From: Nitrosococcus halophilus Nc 4
GTDB lineage: Bacteria > Pseudomonadota > Gammaproteobacteria > Nitrosococcales > Nitrosococcaceae
DNA: 64,000 bases
Assembly: GCF_000024725.1 (NCBI RefSeq)
Contig: NC_013960.1
Span: 1,014,261-1,078,260 of the forward strand
Reading direction: 5' to 3'
A model generated the notes under the pieces. That model saw only the letters and a program-made list of their open reading frames with translations. It searched no databases and was not told where the DNA came from. A program made the translations under genes and the position numbers. Of the stretch, positions 8,797-18,800 are shown in pieces. The first letter of the stretch is position 1, and each line of letters opens with the position of its first letter.

Positions 8797-8845
8797 CTGA
8801 CTCTTAATCAGTAGGTTCAAGGTTCGAGTCCTTGATGGCCCACCA
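8797..8845 (+). other. Attachment-site remnant: 3' part of tRNA-Lys(CTT)
   Basis: The sequence from CCTGA through CCACCA is the 3' part of a tRNA. It shows anticodon loop CTCTTAA (anticodon CTT), variable loop AGGTT, T-arm CAAGG-TTCGAGT-CCTTG, acceptor strand ATGGCCC, discriminator A and CCA. No D-arm or 5' acceptor strand precedes it, so it is not a complete tRNA gene. P4-type integrases recombine at tRNA 3' ends, and the integrase gene begins about 170 bp away. This is therefore read as one end of the integrated element. The matching intact tRNA gene is not in the window and should lie beyond the left edge. Confidence 0.8.
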
Positions 8846-8854
8846 AAGAAATCA

Positions 8855-8886
8855 AAGGCTTACCATAATTTGGTAGGCCTTTTTTA
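8855..8886 (+). terminator. Rho-independent terminator after the tRNA-Lys 3' end
   Basis: AAGGCTTACCA (8855-8865) pairs with TGGTAGGCCTT (8871-8881) with one G-T wobble, and a T run follows (8880-8885). It sits 10 nt past the CCA and is probably the native tRNA gene terminator. Confidence 0.75.
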
Positions 8887-9232
8887 TTGCCTGTATGGAT
8901 TTGCGGTGAGCTATACGGTGACCTTTGGCAGGGGCTAAAGGGAGTGAAATCTTCCTAGCCACTTCATCATGAAGTGGTTTGAGTTTCATGTTTCTTCTCC
9001 TATGAAGCTTCTCTTCACTGAAGATAATCGACCACCCAGCGCACCACTTTATCTATGCTGTAAGTCCCTGTTGATTCAGGGTAGCCCGCGCCTGTATTTT
9101 TTTCTAAATACCTACTAGACAGGGGTGACAAAAGTGACGAAAGGGGCTTTTAAGGGACCCGAAAACTCCCGCCAAGGAGTAAGGCCTGGCATTTAATCCC
9201 CACGTCCTGACCCCTATGAAACAATTGGGGAA

Positions 9233-9670
9233 CTACTCTGGCAAAAACTCCATATCTAATACCTGCTCCCACGTCCACCCGGTTTCTTCGAATGTGGTGG
9301 GAAAAGTGCTTTTATCTCGGTTAGTCTCCCGTGCCGCCAATACCACGGCGCGCCGGTAAGCTTTTTCGCCTATCTGTGCTACTTGTGGCTTAAGACTTGG
9401 GCTATCCTCCAACGAGTCCTGTATGGCTATGCGCTGTTCTTCAATGGTGAGTTGCCAACTCCGGCCCCGGCGCTCCGGCTGATACCTCCACTTAAGCAAG
9501 TGCATCAGCAGCACCGATAAACGGTTTCTAAGCTCACGCCGGTCGCTTGACGCCATGTCTTCTAATTCCTCGATTAAGTCCTCCATATTCACCTCGTTTA
9601 ATTTCCCCTGGCGCAGTTTTTCAATGGTTTCTTGGGTCCATGCGTAATGATCTTTATTGGGGTCAATCAT
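9233..9670 (-). CDS. DUF29 domain protein
   Basis: A 145-residue soluble protein. It has the DUF29 layout: DHYAWTQETIEKLRQGKLNEVNMEDLIEELEDM at residues about 7-40, a helical HLLKWRYQPERRG region in the middle, and a closing W-T-W-E-Q-V-L-D-M. DUF29 proteins are found on islands and plasmids in many bacteria and have no assigned function. It stands alone between the tRNA-derived attachment site and the restriction-modification operon, transcribed away from the latter. Confidence 0.85.
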   Translation of the reverse strand: MIDPNKDHYAWTQETIEKLRQGKLNEVNMEDLIEELEDMASSDRRELRNRLSVLLMHLLKWRYQPERRGRSWQLTIEEQRIAIQDSLEDSPSLKPQVAQIGEKAYRRAVVLAARETNRDKSTFPTTFEETGWTWEQVLDMEFLPE

Positions 9671-10409
9671 GATCTGCCCTCCAAAGGGGAACCCCGCCAG
9701 GGTGAGCCATAGCGGGGTATGATAAGGATTTTAGGGTTAGTAACCTTTCAACCAGAATGCGGGTTCCATGCTTTATTTTGGTAGCTTGGTTATACATACT
9801 ATACATATATGTATAATGTTATATCCGACATTCCGCACCCTTATTTTTAACTTACTAGTTTTTTGGTCTTTTTTAATCCCAGCTTAAAACTGGCACGAAA
9901 TTTAACCTATAATTTTCAGCAAGTTACGAAGGGGGTGCGGAAAGTGGGTTATATATTCCGGGAGTGCAGTTTGTCTTGTATAGCAATATAGTAAGGCGAT
10001 TCTGACTTGGATGACTTACCTCGCTGCATCACCAGTCGATAGCCATAGTAGGTGGGTATCGAAGTGGTGAATTTTCCTATCCTCTATAATTGGCCTTGCA
10101 TATATTTTTGTTACTGGTAGAAAAGAAGAAAAACTGGAAAAGAAGGATAAGCCTCTCCCTGAATCGCCCGAAGAGCCTTCCTAATTCTCTTTCTAAGAGG
10201 GCTAGTTGAGCGTTCTCCCCTCTGAAGTCTTCACAAGATCTACCATGCGAGTCTGCACTTCGGTATTTCCGGTATGGTTTGCCCTGAAGGAGGTTTGTCT
10301 TTCTAACTGTAGTCTAGATAAAACTAGAATCTGGTCTCGATGCGGCTTTCCCTCTAAGCACTGTTAGCGTTATTGTTCCCCCCTCATTAGCAGATAAGAC
10401 CACCCACGC
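9671..10409. other. Intergenic region before hsdM
   Basis: About 740 bp with no convincing gene. It includes an AT-rich alternating stretch at about 9790-9830. A 37-codon open frame at 10071-10184 encodes a single hydrophobic helix followed by a charged tail (…GRKEEKLEKKDKPLPESPEEPS). That frame has no ATG, GTG or TTG start and could be the end of a lost membrane protein. Promoter elements for hsdM are presumably in this region but none stands out. Confidence 0.4.
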
Positions 10410-12629
10410 ATGGCCATTAAAAAATCCGAACTCTATAGCTCCCTATGGCAAAGCTGCGACGAGCTGCGTGGCGGCATGGATGCTTCCCAGTACAAGGATT
10501 ATGTGCTCACCTTGCTGTTCGTCAAATACATGTCCGACAAATACGCCGGCAACCGCAATGCCCTGATTGTGGTGCCCGAGGGCGGCTCTTTTGCCGATAT
10601 GCTCAAGCTCAAGGGCGACAAGGAAATCGGCGACAAGATCAATACCATCATCGGCCGCCTGGCGGAGGAAAACGATCTCAAGGGCGTCATTGATGTGGCC
10701 GATTTCAATGACGAGGATAAGCTGGGCCGGGGCAAGGAGATGGTGGACCGGCTTTCCAAGCTGCTCACCATTTTCAACGACATTGATCTGCGCGCCAACC
10801 GGGCCGAAGGGGACGATTTGCTGGGGGACGCCTACGAATATCTGATGCGCCATTTCGCCACCGAATCCGGCAAGAGCAAAGGGCAGTTCTATACTCCCGC
10901 CGAGGTCTCCCGCATCATGGCTAAGGTGCTGGGCATCAGCCGGGATACCCGCCAGGACCAAACGGTTTACGATCCCACCTGCGGCTCGGGATCATTGCTG
11001 CTCAAAGTCGCCGACGAAGCGCCCCGGGGTCTGTCCATCTTCGGTCAGGAGATGGATAACGCCACCTCCGCCCTGGCCCGCATGAACATGATTTTGCATG
11101 ATGCCCCGACGGCGGAGATCTGGCACGCCAACACCCTGGCCAGCCCCTATTGGAAGCACAAGGATGGCAGCCTCAAGACCTTCGACTTCGTGGTGGCCAA
11201 TCCCCCCTTTTCCCAAAAGAATTGGACCAGCGGCCTGGACCCGGCCCATGATCCCTTCGGCCGCTTTGAGTTGGGGGCGCCGCCGGCCAAGAACGGGGAC
11301 TACGCTTTCCTGCTGCATATCATCAAATCCCTCAAGAGCACCGGCCAGGGCGCGGTCATTCTGCCCCATGGAGTGCTGTTCCGGGGTGGCGCCGAAGCGG
11401 TGATTCGCAAGAACCTGATTCGGCGCGGGCTTATCAAGGGCATCATCGGCCTGCCCCCTAACCTCTTTTATGGCACCGGCATTCCCGCCTGCATTATTGT
11501 CATCGACAAGGAACAGGCCCCGACCCGCACCGGCGTCTTCATGATGGACGCCAGCAAGGGCTACATGAAGGACGGCAACAAAAACCGCCTACGTAGCCAG
11601 GATTTGCACAAGATCGTCGATGTATTCACCCGGCAGATCGACAGGGACCCCAAATACGCCCGACTGGTCAGCCTCCAGGAAATTGAGGCCAACGACTTCA
11701 ACCTCAACATCCCCCGCTATATCGACAGCTCCGCGCCGGAAGATCTCCACGACCTCAACGCCCATTTGAACGGCGGTATTCCCAATCGGGATATCGACGC
11801 CTTGGAGGACTACTGGCAAGCCTTCCCCACTTTGCGCCCGGCGCTCTTTAAACCCAGCGACCGGGAGGGTTACCGTTATGCCCGCGTCCCCGCCCAGGAA
11901 GTGAAGGTCACCATCCTGGGGCGGCCCGAGTTCACGGCTTTTTCCGAGCGGGTATTGGCCATTTACCGGGCCTGGCGGGAGCAGCATTTGCCCACCCTCC
12001 AGGGACTCCATATCGGCGCCGAACCCAAGGCCCTCATTCACGCCCTCTCGGAAGATCTGCTGGAGCGGTTTGCCCAGGCCGAGCTGGTGGATAAATACGA
12101 TGTCTACCAGCACCTGATGGACTACTGGGCCGAGGAAATGCAGGACGATGTGTACGTCATTGTCCAGGACGGTTGGCTGGAGGCCGCCAAGCCCCGCTTG
12201 CTGGTGGAGGAAAAGGGCAGGAAGACCAAGGAAACCCCGGATCTGGTCATCCACAAAAAGAAATACAAAACTGATTTGATCCCTCCCGCTTTAATCGTCG
12301 CCCGCTATTTTGCCCCGGAACAAGCCGCCATCGACGAGTTGCAAGCCGCCAAGGAGGCCCTGGATGAAAAAGTCTTCGCCCAATACGGCAAACTGGATGA
12401 AGCCGAAATCAAGCAATTGGTGGTGCAGGACAAATGGCTGACCGCCATGGAGGCCCAGGTCATGGCCGAGGTGGAACGGGTCACCCAAACCCTCGCCGGC
12501 CGGGTCAAGGCGCTGGAAGAACGTTACGCCGAGCCGTTGCCCCAACTCACCCAGGAAGTCGAAATGTTATCGGCGCGGGTGGATGAGCATCTAAAGCAGA
12601 TGGGGCTGGTGTGGGGTGCTGACGGATGA
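10410..12629 (+). CDS. hsdM: Type I restriction-modification methyltransferase subunit
   Basis: A 739-residue N6-adenine methyltransferase subunit of a type I system. The N-terminal helical domain starts AIKKSELYSSLWQSCDELRGG. The catalytic domain has the SAM-binding motif DPTCGSGSLLLK (about 190-201) and the catalytic NPPF (about 264-267, in VVANPPFSQ). It is about 200 residues longer than compact HsdM proteins. The extra C-terminal region (about 470-739) ends in a helical coiled-coil-like segment that may contact HsdS. The stop overlaps the hsdS start (ATGA). With hsdR broken downstream, this subunit and HsdS may survive as a stand-alone methylation system. Confidence 0.96.
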   Translation: MAIKKSELYSSLWQSCDELRGGMDASQYKDYVLTLLFVKYMSDKYAGNRNALIVVPEGGSFADMLKLKGDKEIGDKINTIIGRLAEENDLKGVIDVADFNDEDKLGRGKEMVDRLSKLLTIFNDIDLRANRAEGDDLLGDAYEYLMRHFATESGKSKGQFYTPAEVSRIMAKVLGISRDTRQDQTVYDPTCGSGSLLLKVADEAPRGLSIFGQEMDNATSALARMNMILHDAPTAEIWHANTLASPYWKHKDGSLKTFDFVVANPPFSQKNWTSGLDPAHDPFGRFELGAPPAKNGDYAFLLHIIKSLKSTGQGAVILPHGVLFRGGAEAVIRKNLIRRGLIKGIIGLPPNLFYGTGIPACIIVIDKEQAPTRTGVFMMDASKGYMKDGNKNRLRSQDLHKIVDVFTRQIDRDPKYARLVSLQEIEANDFNLNIPRYIDSSAPEDLHDLNAHLNGGIPNRDIDALEDYWQAFPTLRPALFKPSDREGYRYARVPAQEVKVTILGRPEFTAFSERVLAIYRAWREQHLPTLQGLHIGAEPKALIHALSEDLLERFAQAELVDKYDVYQHLMDYWAEEMQDDVYVIVQDGWLEAAKPRLLVEEKGRKTKETPDLVIHKKKYKTDLIPPALIVARYFAPEQAAIDELQAAKEALDEKVFAQYGKLDEAEIKQLVVQDKWLTAMEAQVMAEVERVTQTLAGRVKALEERYAEPLPQLTQEVEMLSARVDEHLKQMGLVWGADG

Positions 12630-13861
12630 GCAAGGAAGGGATGGCAGTTGAAGAGGCGGCTGTTGATTATTCGGCATTGGGGACGAAGCACGATGTGCCA
12701 CCGGGGTATAAACGGACTGAGATTGGGGTGATTCCGGAGGATTGGGCGGTCCGGTATCTCGGGGATATTGCACTTCTTGAACGCGGGAAGTTTAGCGCCC
12801 GCCCGAGAAACGACCCAAAATTCTTTGGTGGTGATATTCCATTCATTCAAACTGGTGATGTAACCAACTCAAACGGCAGTATCATATCTTATTCTCAAAC
12901 TCTAAATGATGAAGGTTTGCGCGTCAGCAAATTATTCCCTCGAAACACACTTTTCTTCACCATTGCTGCCAATATTGGGGATGTCGGAGTTGCATCATTT
13001 GAGACGGCATGTCCCGATAGTTTGATTGCAATTTTTCCTAAACCAAATGTTGAAAAACGATGGCTTTTTAATGCTCTCAGAAGCCAGAAAAAAAAGTTTG
13101 AAGGTTTAGCGACACAAAATGCTCAGTTAAATATTAACCTTGAAAAGCTAAATCCTTATCTACTGGCGCTGCCACCTCTCCCGGAACAACGCGCCATCGC
13201 CGCCGCCCTGTCGGATTTGGATGCCCTAATCGCCGCACTGGACAAACTTATCGCCAAAAAGCGCGCCATCAAAACCGCCGCCATGCAGCAACTCCTGACT
13301 GGCAAGCAGCGACTGCCGGGGTTTGAGGGAGAGTGGGAGGTGAAGCGGCTGGGGGATGTATCAGTAGTTAAGACAGGCAAGAAGAACAACGAAGATAAGG
13401 CCGAGGATGGAAAATATCCATTCTTCGTTCGTTCGCAAACAGTCGAAAGGATAAACACGTATTCTTTTGATGGCGAGGCTATCCTCGTGCCAGGCGAAGG
13501 AGGAATTGGCAGCATCTTTCATTATGTGAATGGAAAGTTTGATTACCATCAACGCGTTTACAAAATTAGTAATTTTGCTGCCGACACCAACGGTAAGTTC
13601 ATCTACTATTGCCTGCTTCAGACCTTTAATAAGCAAGCAATGCGTAATTCTGTCAAGGCAACGGTTGATTCACTTCGCTTGCCTACGTTTATCGAGTTCG
13701 AATTTCTCGCTCCCTGTTTTGATGAGCAGCAAGCCATTGCCACCATCCTCTCCGACATGGACGCCGAAATTACTACCCTAGAAGCCCGCCGAGACAAAAC
13801 CCAGGCTATCAAACAGGGCATGATGCAGGAACTCCTCACTGGCAGGATACGACTGGTATGA
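12626..13861 (+). CDS. hsdS: Type I restriction-modification specificity subunit
   Basis: A 411-residue HsdS with two target-recognition domains and two conserved helical spacers. The first recognition domain (about 25-185) ends at LPPLPEQRAIAAALSDLDALIAALD. A second one starts around residue 230 (WEVKRLGDVSVVKTG) and ends at CFDEQQAIATILSDMDAEITTLE. The two half-repeats imply a bipartite recognition sequence. The base composition of the recognition domains is visibly more AT-rich than the spacers, as is usual for exchanged TRDs. ATGA overlaps link it to hsdM upstream and to the DUF3800 gene downstream. Confidence 0.95.
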   Translation: MSKEGMAVEEAAVDYSALGTKHDVPPGYKRTEIGVIPEDWAVRYLGDIALLERGKFSARPRNDPKFFGGDIPFIQTGDVTNSNGSIISYSQTLNDEGLRVSKLFPRNTLFFTIAANIGDVGVASFETACPDSLIAIFPKPNVEKRWLFNALRSQKKKFEGLATQNAQLNINLEKLNPYLLALPPLPEQRAIAAALSDLDALIAALDKLIAKKRAIKTAAMQQLLTGKQRLPGFEGEWEVKRLGDVSVVKTGKKNNEDKAEDGKYPFFVRSQTVERINTYSFDGEAILVPGEGGIGSIFHYVNGKFDYHQRVYKISNFAADTNGKFIYYCLLQTFNKQAMRNSVKATVDSLRLPTFIEFEFLAPCFDEQQAIATILSDMDAEITTLEARRDKTQAIKQGMMQELLTGRIRLV

Positions 13862-14565
13862 ATGGACTGATTCACCTCTATTGCGATGAATCCTGCCATT
13901 TAGAAAAGGATAGGCAGAATGCCATGGCGCTAGGTGCGGTGTCTTGTCCGGCGGATGTTCGCAAGCGGGTGGAGCGGGCCATCAAGTCACTTAAAAAAGC
14001 CTATGGCATTCCAACAAGCCGAGAGATTAAGTGGGCGCAAATATCGCCGTCCAATTTGGCATTTTATCGTAAGCTCATTGATCTTTTCTTCGATGAGTCG
14101 AGGCTTGGCTTCCGCGGTGTAGTGGTACCCGATAAAAACACACTGGAGCACGCACGCTTCGATCAAAGCCATGATGACTTTTACTACAAGATGTGGTGGT
14201 TGTTGCTGACACGGATGATTGATGACGAGCACGGATTCCGAATTTTTGTCGACATCAAGGACACACACAGCGCGGTAAAGCTCACCAAGCTGCATGAGGT
14301 GTTGTGTAATGCCCATTACGATTTCGACAACAGCCGGATCAAGAACATCGAAGCGGTACATTCCCATGATGTTGTGCTCGTCCAGATGGCCGATGTTCTC
14401 GCGGGCGCGCTATCTCATCTTTTCCGGCGTATTGATGGCAGTAAAGCCAAACAGGCGCTTATCGCGCATGTCCAGACAAGGAGCGGGCTGACCCTTGCGA
14501 AATCGACGCCGCCTGCAGTTAGGAAATTTAATCTATTCATCTGGCAACCACAGGAGAGGGCGTGA
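13858..14565 (+). CDS. DUF3800 domain protein
   Basis: A 235-residue protein with the DUF3800 signature: an N-terminal LIHLYCDESCH with acidic Asp-Glu (8-14), a central FRIFVDIKDTHS and a C-terminal VQMADVLAGALSHL. The family has an RNase H-like fold with a conserved acidic cluster and is often found with mobile and defence genes. Nuclease activity here is an inference. Its start overlaps the hsdS stop and its stop overlaps the next gene, so it is translated as part of the restriction-modification operon. Confidence 0.85.
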   Translation: MNGLIHLYCDESCHLEKDRQNAMALGAVSCPADVRKRVERAIKSLKKAYGIPTSREIKWAQISPSNLAFYRKLIDLFFDESRLGFRGVVVPDKNTLEHARFDQSHDDFYYKMWWLLLTRMIDDEHGFRIFVDIKDTHSAVKLTKLHEVLCNAHYDFDNSRIKNIEAVHSHDVVLVQMADVLAGALSHLFRRIDGSKAKQALIAHVQTRSGLTLAKSTPPAVRKFNLFIWQPQERA

Positions 14566-15047
14566 TTGACCCGCCGGCGCTACTGCCGTTTCAAGGAGAT
14601 TGGGCTGCATATGAAGATGCGGTCTATGAGGCGTTTCTTGCAAGTTTTGTCCGTGCGGAAGTGCGCTTCAGGGAAGTGCGGGTTAAAGCGCAATATCGAC
14701 CCGAAACTCGGGGCAAGGGATATAGCTTTTGGCATGTCATTTCCGAAGCCCCTCATCCTGGAAACCGAAATGAAGAGGATCGGATACCAGATTTCAACCG
14801 CTGTGCGCGGATTCGCTGGATTGCCTGGGCTATTGAGCAGGCCTCCAATGGCACAGAGGGGTTCAGTTGGTGGGAAAATCGTCGTGGCCGGGAAACTCGC
14901 GTGGTAATTTGGGCGGAATTGTGGGATTTCGCCGTGATTCTGAGTAAGCGCCGGGATTATTATCTACTCAAGACAGCTTATTGCGATCTAAAGCCTCACC
15001 GCCGTAGGAGCTTTGAAAAGGAGCGGAAGAAATTTTGGAAGCTTTAG
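14562..15047 (+). CDS. Hypothetical protein, possible RelE/PBECR-like nuclease fold
   Basis: A 161-residue protein that starts at GTG 14562, overlapping the DUF3800 stop as GTGA. The N-terminal part is acidic and aromatic. The C-terminal part reads VVIWAELWDFAVILSKRRDYYLLKTAY followed by a basic helix ending KERKKFWKL. That strand-strand-helix ending, with a Thr-Ala-Tyr motif, resembles phage-associated RelE-like nuclease domains (the PBECR group). This assignment is tentative. The tight coupling to DUF3800 suggests the two proteins act together. Confidence 0.65.
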   Translation: MIDPPALLPFQGDWAAYEDAVYEAFLASFVRAEVRFREVRVKAQYRPETRGKGYSFWHVISEAPHPGNRNEEDRIPDFNRCARIRWIAWAIEQASNGTEGFSWWENRRGRETRVVIWAELWDFAVILSKRRDYYLLKTAYCDLKPHRRRSFEKERKKFWKL

Positions 15048-15333
15048 AAAGGCTGAAGCCCCGCGACATTGCTGCCGAAGGGCTTCGGATGCTCCTTCCA
15101 CATCAGGTGGATGAGACTGTTTATAAATATAGCATCCACAGGGCGAGAAAATCAAGCCCATTTCGTTGTACCTGGAGCACGGTAATTGACCAAACATCGT
15201 CGCCCCACTTCCCTCAGAGAATGCTCTGCTTGGACTTCTACGCTGAGATGTGCCGCCTTGAGTGGCGAGCAGGATAGGATGCAGAAGCTACTCGCCAGCA
15301 AAATACAATTACTGAAAAACTGCAATAGTTGAT

Positions 15334-15789
15334 ATGGAAAAGGAACTCTCCGAGTATAGGATTGTACGCATTTTAGCTGAAGAGGTATGTCAGCGGATCG
15401 CCCGCAAGACTATTCGTGACCTCCAACGCATGGCGTCTAGTGACGGTCTGCTCTCCGGGGAAGACTCGGGCCTAAACAATACCTGGGAGGAAATTTGCGT
15501 TCAGCTCCAGGATGAAGAGTCCTTATATTGGAATACATATGAATTTACTATTCATGAGTTGGTCAGCGCCTATGTCACGGAATTGCCAGAGTATGAGCGT
15601 GATGCGGTTTGGTTGATAACCCAAGCAGGTGAGGAGCGGGATTGTGAGCTTGAAGAAGAGCGAGATCCTGACCCCGTGTGGAACGGCGATATAGTCACTC
15701 ATATTGTGGACTGCGTAATTACCTTAGGCAATGATTGGAGCAATCGCCGGATTCGGGCATTTTTAAACCGCCGATATGCCGCTATTTAG
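15334..15789 (+). CDS. Hypothetical acidic protein in the hsd operon
   Basis: A 151-residue acidic soluble protein. It has a Glu-rich segment (about 108-116, EERDCELEEERD) and a C-terminal WSNRRIRAFLNRRYAAI. No domain is recognised. It lies between the DUF3800/nuclease-like pair and hsdR, in the same direction, about 290 bp after the former and 42 bp before the latter. The ATG follows AAAACTGCAATAGTTGAT without a strong ribosome site. It may be an accessory of the R-M cluster or an unrelated passenger. Confidence 0.6.
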   Translation: MEKELSEYRIVRILAEEVCQRIARKTIRDLQRMASSDGLLSGEDSGLNNTWEEICVQLQDEESLYWNTYEFTIHELVSAYVTELPEYERDAVWLITQAGEERDCELEEERDPDPVWNGDIVTHIVDCVITLGNDWSNRRIRAFLNRRYAAI

Positions 15790-15830
15790 ATGAGGGCTGA
15801 CTTGAAGAATAAGCGCAAGAAAAAACAAAG

Positions 15831-18800
15831 ATGACCACCGTCGGCCAAAAAGAACGCCAAACCCAGGCGCAGGTCATCAAATTATTCCGGGAGCAACTGG
15901 GCTACGAATTTTTGGGCAATTGGAGTGACCGGGAAGGGAATCGCAATATCGAAGAGGGTCTATTGCGGTCCTGGCTGGCCAAGGGGGGTGTCTCCAACGC
16001 CCTTATCGCCCGCGCCCTCCATCAGCTCGGCAAGGCCGCCGCCCTGGGGGAGGGAAAACACCTCTATGACGCCAACCGGGCCGTGTATGATTTGCTGCGC
16101 TACGGGGTGAAGGTCAAGGAAGGGGCGGGGGAACATCACCAGACCGTGTGGTTCATTGACTGGGACCACCCGGAGCAAAACCACTTCGCTATTGCCGAAG
16201 AAGTCTCCATCCGGGGCGAGCATACCAAGCGTCCCGATATCGTGCTCTATGTCAACGGCATCGCCCTGGGGGTGCTGGAGCTGAAACGCTCCACCGTGGC
16301 GGTGAGCGAGGGTGTCCGCCAGAACCTGGATAACCAGAAAAAAGCTTTCATCCGCGGTTTTTTTATACCAATTTCATGTAATTTTGCACTGTATAGGTCT
16401 AATTTAAACAAACACTTACAACCTTAATAAATTGCATTCTTTTGTCAAATTGGTATTACCACCCTGCAACTGCTCATGGCCGGCAATGATAGCGAAGGGC
16501 TGCGCTACGGCACCATCGAGACGCCGGAAAAACATTACCCGAGCTGGAAGGAAGAAAGCGATATTGAGAACGCCCTGGACCGGCCGTTGCTTCAACTTTG
16601 CAACAAGCCCCGTTTTCTAGAACTCATCCATGATTTCATGGTCTTCGATGCCGGGGTCAAGAAGACCTGCCGCCACAATCAATACTTCGGGGTCAAGGCG
16701 GCCCAACAGAGCGTGCGCAACCGGCAGGGAGGCATCCTCTGGCACACCCAGGGCTCCGGCAAGTCCCTCACCATGGTGTGGCTCGCCAAGTGGATACGGG
16801 AGCATATAGAAGACGCCCGGGTGCTCATCATCACTGACCGCACCGAGCTGGATGAGCAGATCGAGGGGGTGTTCCTGGGAGTGAACGAAGCCATCTACCG
16901 CACCCAAAGCGGCGCCGACCTGATGACCCAACTCAATGCCACCACGCCCTGGTTACTATGCTCCCTCATCCATAAATTCGGCGCCAGTGAAGAGACGGCC
17001 ACCGAGGCCTTTATCGAGGAACTGGAAAGGAGCTTGCCCTCTGATTTCCAAGCCAAGGGCCAGCTCTTCGTGTTTGTGGACGAGTGTCATCGCACCCAGT
17101 CCGGTAAGCTTCATCGGGCCATGAAGGCCCTGCTGCCCCATGCCCTGTTCATCGGTTTTACCGGCACCCCCTTGTTAAAGGCCGATAAGCAAAAGAGTAT
17201 CGAGGTCTTCGGCCCTTACCTCCATACCTACAAGTTCGACGAGGCGGTGCGCGACGGCGTGGTGCTGGACTTGCGCTATGAGGCCCGGGACATCGACCAG
17301 AACTTGACCTCGCCCCAGCGGGTGGACCAGTGGTTTGATGCCAAGACTCGGGGGCTCTCGGATCTGGCCCGGGTTCAGCTCAAGCGGAAATGGGGCACCC
17401 TGCAAAAGGTGCTCAGCTCCTAGTCGCGCCTGGAGAAGATTGTGGCCGACATCCTCTTCGACATGGAGACCCGGGACCGGCTGATGAGCGGCCGGGGCAA
17501 TGCCCTGCTGGTCTCCAGCAGCATCTACCAGGCCTGCAAGCTCTATGAACTGTTTGCCCAGACTCCCCTGGCGGGTCAATGCGCCATTGTCACCAGCTAT
17601 AAGCCTTCGCCTAACGATATCAAGGGCGAGGAGAGCGGCGAGGGGCTGACGGAGAAACTGCGCCAATATGACATCTACCGAAAAATGCTGGCCGATTGGT
17701 TCGAGGAGCCCGAAGACAAGGCCATGACTCGGACTGAAGAATTTGAAAAAGCGGTCAAGGAAAAATTCGTCAAAGCGCCGGGGCAGATGAAGCTCCTTAT
17801 CGTGGTGGACAAGCTTTTGACCGGCTTCGACGCCCCCTCGGCCACCTATCTTTATATCGACAAAAAGATGCAGGACCATGGCCTGTTCCAGGCCATCTGC
17901 CGGGTGAACCGGCTGGATGGAGACGACAAAGAATACGGCTATGTCATCGATTACAAGGACCTGTTCAAGTCCCTGGAGGGGGCCATTGGCGACTACACCG
18001 GCGGCGCCCTGGAGGGCTATGACCGGGCGGATGTGGCGGGCCTGCTGGAAAATCGCCTGGAGAAGGGCCGGGAACGACTGGAAGAAGCCCGGGAGGCGGT
18101 CAAGGCCCTCTGTGAGCCAGTAGCGCCTCCCAAAGACACGGGGGCCTATCTGCATTATTTCTGCGCCGCTGATACGAGCGACCAGGAGGCCCTCAAGGAC
18201 AACGAGCCCAAGCGGATCGCCCTCTACAAAGGGGTGGCGGCCCTGGTGCGGGCCTTTGCCAATCTAGCCAATGAAATGCCGAAAGCCGGTTACCGCAGTG
18301 CTGAAATCGAGGCCATTCGGCAAGAAGTGGACCACTACGAGAAGGTCCGCCATGAGGTGAAGCTTGGCAGCGGCGACTACGTGGACATGAAAGTATTCGA
18401 GCCCGCCATGCGCCATCTGCTGGATACCTACCTCCAGGCCGAGGATAGTAAAGCGATTTCGGCTTTCGATGATCTGGGTCTGGTGGAGCTGATTGTGGAG
18501 CAGGGACTAGGGGCCTTGGACAGGCTGCCCAAAGGGATTCGCGACAACCCCGAGGCCATGGCCGAAACCATCGAGAACAATGTGCGCAAGTTGATTATCG
18601 ATGAGCAGCCGGTGAATCCCAAATATTACGAGAAAATGTCCCAATTGCTGGATGCCTTGATTCAGGAGCGCAAGGCCCAGGCGTTGGCATACCAAGAATA
18701 TCTCAAAAAGCTGGTGGAATTGTCCGGCAAGGTGAAAAAGCCTACCGCGACTACTGCCTATCCCACCTCCCTGGACACCCCGGCCAGGCGGGCCCTTTAC

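Noticed and set aside
8852-8989. A 45-codon minus-strand frame starting MKLKPLHDEV with a GGAGAAG site, resembling the start of GroES
   Set aside because: The likeness ends after ten residues, and its 3' end overlaps the tRNA terminator; probably coincidental.
10071-10184. A 37-codon frame with one membrane helix and a charged tail before hsdM
   Set aside because: No ATG, GTG or TTG start and no ribosome site; at best a remnant.
15035-15277. An 80-residue frame between the nuclease-like ORF and the acidic ORF
   Set aside because: TTG start without a ribosome site and no recognisable composition; not supportable.
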